Origin: Candidatus Heimdallarchaeota archaeon
GTDB lineage: Archaea; Asgardarchaeota; Heimdallarchaeia; Heimdallarchaeales; Kariarchaeaceae
Length of the DNA stretch: 10,444 bases
Reading direction: 5' to 3'
NCBI GenBank assembly: GCA_015522385.1
Contig: WAMJ01000232.1
Location: 1-10,444 of the forward strand
Both the position numbers and the translations under genes were made by a program. Each line of letters opens with the position of its first letter. Positions within the stretch are counted from its first letter, which is position 1. Positions 1 through 5,770 of this stretch are shown piece by piece. The notes beneath the pieces are model-generated. The model saw only the letters and a program-made list of their open reading frames with translations, was not told the origin of the DNA and searched no databases.

Positions 1-1
1 G

Positions 2-637
2 ACTGGAGCGATCATGGATCTCAAGACCATCCAGTTACTTTATGATATATGCAGTGAGTATGACCTCCTCTTGGTCTCGGATGAGATGTACAATGAATAT
101 ATCTACGGTGGTCATACATTTGCCTCCCTAGCATCTATCAATGATTGGAAGGATAATGGGGTGGTTATCAATGGCATGTCCAAGACCTTCAGCATGACTG
201 GATTCAGATTAGGTTATTGTATAACCAATTCTGAGATAAGCAAACAGATAAACAAGGTCATGCAACTTACCGCAAGCTGTGCACCCAACTTCGCACAGCA
301 CGCTGGTATTATCGCCTTTGCCAACATCGACAAGATGAGAAACAAGATAGTTGATATCATGAACCCCCGTAGAGACCTTGTAGTCAACCTGCTGAAAGAA
401 GTCCCAAACATCGAGTTTGTAGCCCCACAAGGTGCTATGTATGCATGGTTTAAAGTCATCGGCCTCATGGATTCAATCAAGTGGGGTGCTGATCTCCTGC
501 AGGAAACAGGAGTTGCGATTACTCCTGGTAGAGCTTTCGGACCAGCAGGAGAAGGATACGTCCGTGTATCATTTGCAACCGATGAAGAGCGTCTACGAGA
601 AGGTTTCTCCCGAATCGCCAAATTTTTATCGAAATAG
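2..637 (+). CDS. PLP-dependent class I/II aminotransferase (aspartate aminotransferase-like), 5' truncated
   Basis: This is the C-terminal half of a fold-type I PLP aminotransferase. The reading frame is open to the left edge and starts in what looks like the NPTG loop (TGA is visible just before the first Met), so the Met at 14 is not the start. Visible family motifs are SDEMY (Asp that pairs with the PLP pyridine nitrogen, and Tyr), the PLP-lysine segment SKTFSMTGFRLGY, and a late VRVSFA whose Arg normally binds the substrate alpha-carboxylate. The end of the protein is family-typical. The enzyme transfers amino groups between an amino acid and a 2-oxo acid in the cytosol. The substrate cannot be read from this half; aspartate/aromatic-type enzymes share these motifs. 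A kynurenine aminotransferase role is possible given the pathway genes 6 kb away, but nothing here supports it specifically. Confidence 0.93.
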   Translation, partial: TGAIMDLKTIQLLYDICSEYDLLLVSDEMYNEYIYGGHTFASLASINDWKDNGVVINGMSKTFSMTGFRLGYCITNSEISKQINKVMQLTASCAPNFAQHAGIIAFANIDKMRNKIVDIMNPRRDLVVNLLKEVPNIEFVAPQGAMYAWFKVIGLMDSIKWGADLLQETGVAITPGRAFGPAGEGYVRVSFATDEERLREGFSRIAKFLSK

Positions 638-662
638 AATCACAATTTGCCAAAATTTCATG

Positions 663-699
663 TTTCGCGTACTTCGCGCAACTCGCGCATTTCGCGGTC
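663..699. repeat. Four-copy 9-bp tandem repeat with CGCG cores
   Basis: CGCG cores begin at 666, 675, 684 and 693, an exact 9-base period. Each unit follows the pattern (T/C)TCGCG followed by three variable bases; two units are TTTCGCG(T/G) and one is TTCGCGCA. The array lies in non-coding sequence about 290 bases upstream of the E2F/DP-like gene. The units resemble the eukaryotic E2F element TTTSSCGC (S = C or G). Binding by the neighbouring protein is inference. Confidence 0.75.
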
Positions 700-791
700 T
701 TGTTATATTCTGCGGAGACATCTGTTTTTCAGTTGTATTTAAGTCTTCATATTATCATTTCTCGCTACATTTCTCCAATAAAGAGCGCCAC

Positions 792-803
792 TTTTTCGCG
801 AAA
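792..803. promoter_or_regulatory. Palindromic TTTCGCGAAA site, E2F-like
   Basis: TTTTTCGCGAAA contains the perfect 10-base palindrome TTTCGCGAAA at 794-803. It shares the TTTCGCG core with the upstream tandem array and resembles a symmetric E2F half-site pair. Assignment as an operator of the winged-helix gene at 985 is inference from the match and the position. Confidence 0.45.
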
Positions 804-835
804 CTTGGGGTTAAGACGCGGTAATCGTAGAATTC

Positions 836-854
836 AAGAAGACGTTTTCTTCTT
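836..854. repeat. Inverted repeat, 7-bp arms, 5-base loop
   Basis: AAGAAGA at 836-842 is the exact reverse complement of TCTTCTT at 848-854, with loop CGTTT. It could form a short hairpin in RNA or be a protein site. No T-run follows directly, so it is not a clear terminator. Confidence 0.5.
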
Positions 855-859
855 ACTAT

Positions 860-937
860 CTTCATGATTTTGGCGGAATGTTTAATATTGGGTATTTTCA
901 ATATACATCTGTATACATCTTCTCCGCAATCATGAAG
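860..937. repeat. Long-range 10-bp inverted repeat enclosing a smaller hairpin
   Basis: CTTCATGATT (860-869) and AATCATGAAG (928-937) are exact reverse complements. Between them, ATATTG (885-890) and CAATAT (899-904) form another perfect pair with an 8-base loop. The nested arrangement suggests a structured leader RNA if transcription starts upstream of 860. Transcription across it is not shown by the sequence. Confidence 0.5.
868..878. promoter_or_regulatory. E2F-like element TTTTGGCGGAA
   Basis: TTTTGGCGGAA closely matches the well known metazoan/plant E2F element TTTSSCGC and its extended form with TTTGGCGG and trailing A residues. It is about 110 bases upstream of the start of the E2F/DP-like gene, suggesting autoregulation. 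The site assignment is inference. Confidence 0.45.
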
Positions 938-953
938 CCACTTCTGCGGAGAA
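920..953. repeat. Perfect 9-bp inverted repeat just upstream of the winged-helix gene
   Basis: TTCTCCGCA (920-928) pairs exactly with TGCGGAGAA (945-953). The right arm overlaps the second copy of the direct repeat TTCTGCGGAGA (942-952), whose first copy is at 708-718. It lies 32 bases before the start codon, overlapping the probable core promoter (TATGTAAG near 957-964), so it may be an operator or a leader hairpin. Confidence 0.55.
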
Positions 954-973
954 TCGTATGTAAGAAAGGTTTA

Positions 974-977
974 GGAG
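974..977 (+). promoter_or_regulatory. Shine-Dalgarno GGAG for the winged-helix gene
   Basis: GGAG ends 7 bases before the ATG at 985, a standard spacing. This supports the chosen start and implies a leadered transcript for this gene, unlike the apparently leaderless genes elsewhere in the window. Confidence 0.6.
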
Positions 978-984
978 AAGACTT

Positions 985-1350
985 ATGAAGCTCAAGGAAA
1001 TCGCTCAGGAAGCAATCAGACTATTGAAAGAGAAGGGTAAGGACGGAATGAACAATGCCGAGCTTGCCAGGATTATAGGTACTCCAAAACGGCGTGTATA
1101 CGACGTCATTGCGATCCTTAAAGCTGCAGACCTCATACGGACTGAGAGATCTGGAGCAGGGACTCATCTGTACTGGCAAGCTCCGACTGGAACCAAAGAT
1201 GATTCCTCATCAGAATTCCAAAGTCTTGTAGCGTCGAGGATCAAAGTCTCAACGACAGGTAGTATATACAATGTTGCGAACAGAGGACAGAGCGTAGTTA
1301 TTGAGCTAGATGATAAGGCTGAGCTGAATATTGAACCTATGATTGACTAA
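985..1350 (+). CDS. Small E2F/DP-like winged-helix DNA-binding protein
   Basis: The 121-residue product begins with a winged-helix domain (about residues 3-66) closely resembling the eukaryotic E2F/DP DNA-binding domain. A first helix (EIAQEAIRLLKEKGKDGM) is followed by a second (NNAELARIIGT), then the recognition helix PKRRVYDVIAILKAADLI containing the RRxYD signature (residues 36-40), and a wing ending in LYW, comparable with the IQW of E2Fs. In eukaryotic E2F/DP, the RRxYD arginines contact the GC core of TTTSSCGC. Residues 67-83 are a polar, Ser-rich linker; residues 84-121 look beta-rich and are unrecognised. There is no room for the coiled-coil and marked-box region of eukaryotic E2F. 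Likely a transcription factor, perhaps dimeric. CGCG-rich sites occur upstream. It lies tail to tail with dut, one base apart. A general archaeal wHTH regulator is the alternative; the RRxYD match makes E2F-like the best description. Confidence 0.8.
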   Translation: MKLKEIAQEAIRLLKEKGKDGMNNAELARIIGTPKRRVYDVIAILKAADLIRTERSGAGTHLYWQAPTGTKDDSSSEFQSLVASRIKVSTTGSIYNVANRGQSVVIELDDKAELNIEPMID

Positions 1351-1351
1351 T

Positions 1352-1798
1352 CTAAGACGATATTCCCGTACTACCAAATCCTTGGTTCCCACGTACCGTA
1401 CTGTCTAGTTCCTCCACAAGGACAAAGTTTACTCTTGGGACTGGGCGTACCGCTACCTGGGCTATCCGATCTCCCCTTCTGATCTCGAAATCTTCCGTGC
1501 TGAGATTGATCATAATCACTTTTACCTCTCCCCTGTAGTCGCTGTCAACTGTCCCAGGTGAGTTGAGAATTGAGACGCCATTTTTCGCTGCGAGACCAGA
1601 TCTCGGTCTGACCTGCATCTCGTATCCTGGTGGTATCTGAAATGCCAATCCAGTAGGTACTAACCTGATTTCTTTAGGGGGAATGGTCAGATCCGCATTT
1701 GATTCAAGGTCGGCACAGGCATCTGTCTCAAATGCAAATTTCGGAATGGAGATGGGTGATGAAGGATCAACCTTCTTGACCAAAACAGTGACATCCAT
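1352..1798 (-). CDS. dut: dUTP diphosphatase (trimeric dUTPase)
   Basis: Hydrolyses dUTP to dUMP and pyrophosphate, keeping uracil out of DNA and supplying dUMP for thymidylate synthesis. All five motifs of the trimeric family are present in order in this 148-residue protein: ETDACADL (24-31), PRSGLA (65-70), GTVDSDYRGEV (82-92, Asp84 being the probable catalytic base), RRGDRIAQ (107-114) and the C-terminal RGNQGFGSTG (136-145) that closes over the nucleotide. Motif 5 has Gln where Gly is usual. The ATG at 1798 is chosen over an in-frame GTG at 1813 because a TATA-like TCTAAATATG lies about 25 bases upstream, which suggests a leaderless start. The gene follows the metal ABC operon on the same strand with its own promoter and converges on the E2F-like gene. 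Confidence 0.95.
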   Translation of the reverse strand: MDVTVLVKKVDPSSPISIPKFAFETDACADLESNADLTIPPKEIRLVPTGLAFQIPPGYEMQVRPRSGLAAKNGVSILNSPGTVDSDYRGEVKVIMINLSTEDFEIRRGDRIAQVAVRPVPRVNFVLVEELDSTVRGNQGFGSTGISS

Positions 1799-1817
1799 AA
1801 GAGAGTGATTCACACTC

Positions 1818-1827
1818 CATATTTAGA
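1818..1827 (-). promoter_or_regulatory. TATA-like promoter element of dut
   Basis: The minus strand reads TCTAAATATG, centred about 25 bases upstream of the dut ATG. A 9-base palindrome GTGATTCAC (1805-1813) lies between it and the start codon and could bind a regulator. No CGCG-type E2F-like site is seen here. Confidence 0.5.
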
Positions 1828-1832
1828 ATTGA

Positions 1833-2693
1833 TTATACCTTCTCCTTACCATTCTTTAGAGATGAGTGATAAAAGAAGGCAAAGATAAACACGATTGCAT
1901 TGACCACAATGACCATGCTTGCGATTTCGACATTCTGCAATCTCCAAGCTATCATGAACCCCAACACCCCCGAAAATAATGAGATCATAATGCTAGTCAA
2001 AATCATCGTTCCAAGGTTATTGGAGATCAGTCGAGCACTAGCTGGAGGAATAATCATCAGACCAACTACAAGGATAACTCCTGCTGCCCTGAATACAGTG
2101 ACAACGGTAATGCTGACAATTGACATAAAGATCATTCTGAAAAAAAATGGGTTGTAACCCATGAGTGATGCAAATTCGGGGTCAAATGTTATCAACTTCA
2201 TCTCCTTTCGGAAGAGGAGGAGGAATCCTGAACTAAGCACGAAGACAGCCAAAGTTTGCCATAGCAAAACTGGACCCATATCTGTCCCACTAAATATCCA
2301 GCGGTCAAAGGGGATAAGGGCGATGTTCCCAGTAACCACCGATGTCACACTTATTGTAGTTCCCGAAGCAAACAGGGAGACCAACATGATCCCGAGAGCA
2401 AAGATAAAGAGATATATCAGACCGAGGGCTGCATCTATATTCACGTGCCTAAGTGTGGAGAGATTCTCAACTGCCCACACAATAAGCAGTCCTGTCAATG
2501 CAGCTCCAAGAAGGAGCAAGGGGCTGTCGAGGTCACCTACAATAAGGAATGCGATCATGATCCCAAAGAGGATACTGTGTGAAAGGGCATAGGAGGTCAT
2601 TGTGTTACCACGAAGGACAAGGTAATTTCCTGGAATAGCGAGGACAACCGAAATCAGTATCACCGCTAATAAGAGCTCGATAAAAATATTCAT
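1833..2693 (-). CDS. Metal (Zn/Mn-type) ABC transporter permease 2, ABC-3 family
   Basis: This 286-residue polytopic membrane protein belongs to the ABC-3 permease family (ZnuB/TroC/TroD/SitD). Hydrophobic segments fill almost the whole length, starting with FIELLLAVILISVVLAIPGN. The family cytosolic segment MKLITFDPEFASLMGYNP is present, followed by the conserved stretch GVILVVGLMIIPPASARL. With permease 1 it should form the membrane channel for a divalent metal, driven by the ATPase. Its ATG overlaps the TGA of permease 1 by four bases, implying translational coupling, and GGAGG at 2701-2705 precedes it by 7 bases. The C-terminus is a short charged tail (KNGKEKV) without the extra domain seen in permease 1. 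The metal is not determined by the sequence. Confidence 0.92.
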   Translation of the reverse strand: MNIFIELLLAVILISVVLAIPGNYLVLRGNTMTSYALSHSILFGIMIAFLIVGDLDSPLLLLGAALTGLLIVWAVENLSTLRHVNIDAALGLIYLFIFALGIMLVSLFASGTTISVTSVVTGNIALIPFDRWIFSGTDMGPVLLWQTLAVFVLSSGFLLLFRKEMKLITFDPEFASLMGYNPFFFRMIFMSIVSITVVTVFRAAGVILVVGLMIIPPASARLISNNLGTMILTSIMISLFSGVLGFMIAWRLQNVEIASMVIVVNAIVFIFAFFYHSSLKNGKEKV

Positions 2694-3820
2694 TCAACCA
2701 CCTCCGTACTTCCAGAGTTTTCTACTGTAAAATCCTTTGCAATTTCCACACCCCGTAGAGTCATGGCACATTTCTCGTCTGTGAGCCATTTGCAGTAACC
2801 ACATCTGGCAAGGTTATTGATGATCTCTTTATTCAGCATGGGGTATTCCCGGAGTGAGAACTCAAGCCTTGTTAACCCCTCGCTCTTGTCTAAGGCATTA
2901 GTGGATTTTAAGAATTCCATCATGACTTTCCTATGGTCAATCTTCCTATGTGTTAAATGAGTATGCACCCAATTGACTAGGGTACCGTGTCTGTAACCAA
3001 AGAGTATTGAGATAAAAGCGATTGACGTGGCGAAAACTATGATTGCTGGTCCTGGTGGTATGTCCGTGATATTCGCACTGATAAGTGTTCCTAGAACCCC
3101 TGACATTACTCCAATAGATGCTGAAATCAAGATCATCTTCCTGTAACTATTTGTCCACTGCCTTGCCCCCACGGCTGGAGCAATCAACATCCCTGCAATC
3201 ATAACCACTCCAATGATCTGTATACCCACAACGATTGTGACAGAGATGGCAATGGTAAGGAGGAGGTCGAGCTTGTTCACAGGTAGCCCAATGATCTCTG
3301 CGTATGCTCGATCAAACATTATCAGTTTGTACTCCTTCCAAAATGATATTATGACAAAGAGGTCGAACACTGTGACCGCTGTTAGCAAGTACAGATCACG
3401 TTTGAGCAGAAAAGCAACATTCCCAAAGATATAGTTGATTAATCCTGCTTGGGCTGCGAGTGGTAAACTTTGAACATATGTGAGAAGTGCAACTCCTACC
3501 CCGAAGAAAATTGAGAGGGTGACTCCAATTGCTACATCTTCCTTAAGGACTGTGCGTCTAGAGATCGTCTGTACGAAGATAATCGCAAGAAAACCACTGA
3601 TCAAAGCACCAATAGCAAAGGCTAGTTGTGATTTCTCGAGGAACAGGAGAAATGCAACTACAACCCCGGGGAGGCTTGAATGTGCGATAGTGTCTCCCAT
3701 GACGCTCTTCTTCTCTAATACGAAGAATACGCTCAGTACTCCAGTCATCAGCCCAACGATGGCAGAACCAAGAAGTACTATAGCAAGTGTGTAGCTAATT
3801 CCAAAGATCTCCCAAATCAT
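2690..3820 (-). CDS. Metal ABC transporter permease 1 with C-terminal winged-helix-like extension
   Basis: ABC-3 family permease of 376 residues, about 90 longer than its paralogue. Residues 1-275 are the usual multi-spanning membrane region, with the early cytosolic motif KKSVMGDTIAHSSLPGV, the segment YKLIMFDRAYAEIIGLPV and the conserved QIIGVVMIAGMLIAPAVGARQW. Residues about 285-365 form a soluble tail. Its pattern (helix RKVMMEFLKSTNAL, helix TRLEFSLREYPMLNKEIINNLARCGYCKWL, then a turn and TLRGVEIAKDF) resembles a winged helix of the sort found in DtxR/MntR-like regulators and in some bacterial TroC-type permeases. Cys340, Cys343 and Cys351 cluster there and might bind metal (inference). 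GGAGG at 3828-3832 sits 7 bases before the ATG. A TATA-like GATAAAAT in the 49-base gap to the ATPase gene could give an internal promoter. Confidence 0.9.
   Translation of the reverse strand: MIWEIFGISYTLAIVLLGSAIVGLMTGVLSVFFVLEKKSVMGDTIAHSSLPGVVVAFLLFLEKSQLAFAIGALISGFLAIIFVQTISRRTVLKEDVAIGVTLSIFFGVGVALLTYVQSLPLAAQAGLINYIFGNVAFLLKRDLYLLTAVTVFDLFVIISFWKEYKLIMFDRAYAEIIGLPVNKLDLLLTIAISVTIVVGIQIIGVVMIAGMLIAPAVGARQWTNSYRKMILISASIGVMSGVLGTLISANITDIPPGPAIIVFATSIAFISILFGYRHGTLVNWVHTHLTHRKIDHRKVMMEFLKSTNALDKSEGLTRLEFSLREYPMLNKEIINNLARCGYCKWLTDEKCAMTLRGVEIAKDFTVENSGSTEVVE
2701..2705 (-). promoter_or_regulatory. Shine-Dalgarno GGAGG for permease 2
   Basis: The minus strand reads GGAGG, seven bases before the ATG at 2693 and inside the end of the permease 1 gene. 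It confirms the start and suggests coupled translation. Confidence 0.6.
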
Positions 3821-3827
3821 CCGTTAA

Positions 3828-3832
3828 CCTCC
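3828..3832 (-). promoter_or_regulatory. Shine-Dalgarno GGAGG for permease 1
   Basis: The minus strand reads GGAGG, seven bases before the ATG at 3820. It supports this start and shows that the organism uses Shine-Dalgarno initiation inside operons. Confidence 0.6.
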
Positions 3833-3869
3833 ATACCCTGTGCAATTTTATCAATAGTATTCACAACAT

Positions 3870-4610
3870 TCAACCCCTAAGATCCATGTGCATCATTCCA
3901 CCATATGCTTCGGTGAGGTTCTCTGGAGTCATGACCTCATCCGGTTGGCCTGCAGCGATCAGCTTGGTCTTGAGCAAGAGCACCATGTCAAAGTACTTTT
4001 TCAATGAATGGAGATCATGGGTTACCACGAGTATCGTTCTCCCCCTCTTCTTCTCCTCCTGCAGAAGTTCTAGCGTCATCTGTTCAGTCTTTGCATCCAC
4101 ACCTCCGAACGGTTCGTCTAGGAACAGTAAATCTGCGTCTTGGACATATGCTCTTGCTAGGAAAACCCTCTGCTTCTGTCCCCCGGACAGTTCGTCTATC
4201 TGTCGATCATGGTAATACTCCATCCCAAACCTCTTCAGGGCTTCCATGGCCAAATCCCTGTCTTTCTTTCGTGGTCGTTTCAGCAAACCTATATGACCGT
4301 ACCTCCCCATGAGCACAACATCCAAGCAGTTAATTGGGAAGTTCCAGTCTACCGCCTCCCGTTGTGGGACATATGCAATCTTCTTGTACTTTTCCTTAAT
4401 GCGGTCATACGATTCTCCCATGATCGTGATCTCTCCTCTAACAGGTTGAATCAAATTCAGCATGGTCTTCATGAGTGTGGACTTTCCTGCCCCATTGGTC
4501 CCTACTATCGCGGTCATTGAGCCCTTTTGGATTGAAAAGCTGACATCCCATAAGGCTGGGACCTCCCGGTAGGCCACCGTGAGGTTCTGCACGTTGATGA
4601 TATGGGTCAT
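3870..4610 (-). CDS. Metal ABC transporter ATP-binding protein (ZnuC/TroB-like)
   Basis: Cytosolic ATPase subunit of 246 residues that powers the importer. All nucleotide-binding motifs are intact: Walker A GTNGAGKST (37-45), Q-loop VPQ (about 81-83), ABC signature LSGGQKQR (141-148), Walker B LLFLDEPFGG (161-170) and H-loop VVTHDL with His198. The segment VDWNFPINCLDVVLMGRYGHIG is typical of the zinc/manganese/iron (ZnuC, TroB, SitB) branch. The start lies 3 bases after the stop of the binding-protein gene, so the two are surely cotranscribed. GGAG lies about 12 bases before the ATG, inside the preceding gene, a somewhat long spacing. Which metal is carried cannot be told from this subunit. 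Confidence 0.95.
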   Translation of the reverse strand: MTHIINVQNLTVAYREVPALWDVSFSIQKGSMTAIVGTNGAGKSTLMKTMLNLIQPVRGEITIMGESYDRIKEKYKKIAYVPQREAVDWNFPINCLDVVLMGRYGHIGLLKRPRKKDRDLAMEALKRFGMEYYHDRQIDELSGGQKQRVFLARAYVQDADLLFLDEPFGGVDAKTEQMTLELLQEEKKRGRTILVVTHDLHSLKKYFDMVLLLKTKLIAAGQPDEVMTPENLTEAYGGMMHMDLRG

Positions 4611-4613
4611 ATT

Positions 4614-5621
4614 TTACACCCGCTCCTTCCGAGACACTAACCATGCCATTACAGGAAGGGTGAACACGATTGGAAGGAAGAACACTGGTGTGTCTACCGC
4701 TCCCGCATCTGCAGGTGGATTCAGAATCCCATTCACAATGATCTTTGCATTCGAGAGCATCATCCCTGTATAGGTTGAGGCCTCACCGTCCCCGAGCGAG
4801 CCTGAATAGAGTGTGCCCCCAATTGCTACTTTCCACCCGATACCTTCTGCGGCTTGTATCACAGCCTGAGCCTGAGTATCAGGAACTGTAGTCTCGAGGT
4901 AAATCACCTTGATCTGATTGTCCTTCAGGTACTGAGCCAAAGCATCTATCTCTTGTAGACTCACTTCGTCTGTCGTGCTAATTCCCTCTAAAGATCTGTA
5001 CTCGAAACCGTACCTTGTCACCCAGTAAGTAAACGCTCCGTGCTGCGTGACCAAGAACTTCTGATCTTCTGGTAATTTATCCACCTCTTTCAATGTGGCA
5101 TTGTGTAATTGCTGAAGCTCAAGCAGGTAAGAGTCCCTGTTCGCATTGTAGGTTGCAGCGTTGTCCGGGTCAATCTCAACAAGCTTGTCTGTTATGTTAT
5201 AAATTGCCACTTCCATCAGTACCGGATCCAACCAGACATGTGGATTAAACAGCTTTCCCTCTTCGTCTGATGGAATAAGCAGGTCTTCAGGGAGCACTTC
5301 GGTGATGGCCATAGCTCTACCTTGATCGGAGAGGGACTGTAGAGTGTTGTCAAGAACCTCCTCAACTCCCCCACCAAAGTAGAAGACCACGTCTGCATTA
5401 CCTAATTTGTTGGAATCCTCGGCAGAAGGCTGGTAGTCATGTGGGTCTACACCCTTCTGTATGAGTGTTTCCACGGTTGTCACATCACCGACAATATTTC
5501 CCACGATGTCCTGTAGTACAGTGGTCGTGGTCAGGACTGTTGGTGGATCTGCATTTACCGAAATTGGGCGGAATACAACTGCGGATAATATTATTAGCAT
5601 CACAGGGAGGAATTTTCTCAT
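4614..5621 (-). CDS. Metal ABC transporter substrate-binding protein (TroA/ZnuA family), membrane-anchored
   Basis: Extracytoplasmic receptor of 335 residues that captures a divalent metal for the importer. The N-terminus is a Sec signal (MRKFLPVMLIILSAVVF, probable cleavage after SVNA, residue 24). A C-terminal hydrophobic helix (about 311-329) followed by RKERV should anchor it, as is common in archaea. Metal ligands of the family are visible as His61 (VDPHDYQ), His128 (NPHVWLDP) and His194 (TQHGAFTYW). A third His, rather than the Glu of PsaA-type Mn proteins, favours a Zn/TroA-like site. The fourth ligand, normally Asp in LYSDSLG, is Gly274 here (LYSGSLG), with Asp278 and Glu280 close by. 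There is no long His-rich loop as in ZnuA. First gene of the operon; a TATA-like element about 26 bases upstream of the ATG suggests a leaderless start. Confidence 0.93.
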   Translation of the reverse strand: MRKFLPVMLIILSAVVFRPISVNADPPTVLTTTTVLQDIVGNIVGDVTTVETLIQKGVDPHDYQPSAEDSNKLGNADVVFYFGGGVEEVLDNTLQSLSDQGRAMAITEVLPEDLLIPSDEEGKLFNPHVWLDPVLMEVAIYNITDKLVEIDPDNAATYNANRDSYLLELQQLHNATLKEVDKLPEDQKFLVTQHGAFTYWVTRYGFEYRSLEGISTTDEVSLQEIDALAQYLKDNQIKVIYLETTVPDTQAQAVIQAAEGIGWKVAIGGTLYSGSLGDGEASTYTGMMLSNAKIIVNGILNPPADAGAVDTPVFFLPIVFTLPVMAWLVSRKERV

Positions 5622-5642
5622 GTGTCAGATTCTGCACCAAAG

Positions 5643-5650
5643 AATAAAAA
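5643..5650 (-). promoter_or_regulatory. TATA-like element of the metal-uptake operon
   Basis: The minus strand reads TTTTTATT, centred about 26 bases upstream of the binding-protein ATG, the normal archaeal distance from TATA box to transcription start. Transcription would then begin at or next to the start codon. Confidence 0.6.
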
Positions 5651-5654
5651 TCTT

Positions 5655-5671
5655 GTTAATAGTCTATTAAC
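5655..5671. promoter_or_regulatory. Perfect 17-base palindrome, probable metal-regulator operator
   Basis: GTTAATAGTCTATTAAC is an exact inverted repeat (8-base arms, one central base). It abuts the TATA-like element of the metal-importer operon on its upstream side, where the BRE would lie. A repressor bound here would block TFB/TBP. DtxR/MntR/SirR-family regulators bind AT-rich palindromes of similar size; assignment to that family is inference. Confidence 0.65.
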
Positions 5672-5701
5672 GAGGGTGGTCAATAATTCATCTCAAGTTA
5701 G

Positions 5702-5770
5702 TCATTCATCCAATTCGTCCGGCAAGAACCGTAGGCAACTATAATGATATAATGAGGACACTACATTCAT
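5702..5770 (-). CDS. Possible 22-residue small ORF with ideal Shine-Dalgarno
   Basis: An ATG at 5770 opens a 22-codon frame ending in TGA at 5702, on the same strand as the metal-uptake operon and 80 bases upstream of it. AGGAGGTGATC (5784-5774), an 11-base complement of the usual 16S rRNA 3' end, precedes the ATG; the AGGAGG part is 8 bases from it. The peptide (MNVVSSLYHY at the N-terminus, ending LPDELDE) is not recognised. It has no signal sequence or metal motif. It could be a real small protein, a leader peptide, or a chance frame; only the ribosome binding site argues for translation. Confidence 0.3.
   Translation of the reverse strand: MNVVSSLYHYSCLRFLPDELDE

Larger units (their letters stand above)
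638..984. other. 347-base non-coding region rich in repeats and inverted repeats
   Basis: No convincing gene lies between the aminotransferase stop and the winged-helix gene. The left third carries a 9-bp tandem CGCG array. Farther right come a palindromic TTTCGCGAAA, an E2F-like TTTTGGCGGAA, and four perfect inverted repeats (836-854, 860-869 with 928-937, 885-904, 920-928 with 945-953). TTCTGCGGAGA occurs twice in direct orientation (708-718 and 942-952) and TATACATCT twice in tandem (902-910 and 912-920). A TATA-like TATTTAAG is present near 734-741. This density of symmetry fits a complex promoter and/or a structured 5' leader of the downstream regulator gene. Confidence 0.7.

Noticed and set aside
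214..621. Long minus-strand frames opposite the aminotransferase and similar frames opposite other genes
   Set aside because: They are antisense shadows of well supported genes and show no family motifs.
663..699. Tandem repeat considered as a CRISPR array or plasmid-type iteron origin
   Set aside because: Units are 9 bases with no spacers, so not CRISPR; only four units and no replication initiator gene nearby, so an origin is not supported.
432..824. 130-codon plus-strand frame running from the aminotransferase gene into the gap
   Set aside because: It overlaps the aminotransferase in another frame, and its product has no recognisable motif; the part after 637 covers the CGCG array and other non-coding symmetry.
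864..934. 23-codon frame beginning ATGATTTTGGCG upstream of the E2F-like gene
   Set aside because: No ribosome site, no recognisable peptide, and it overlaps the E2F-like element and hairpins; likely chance.
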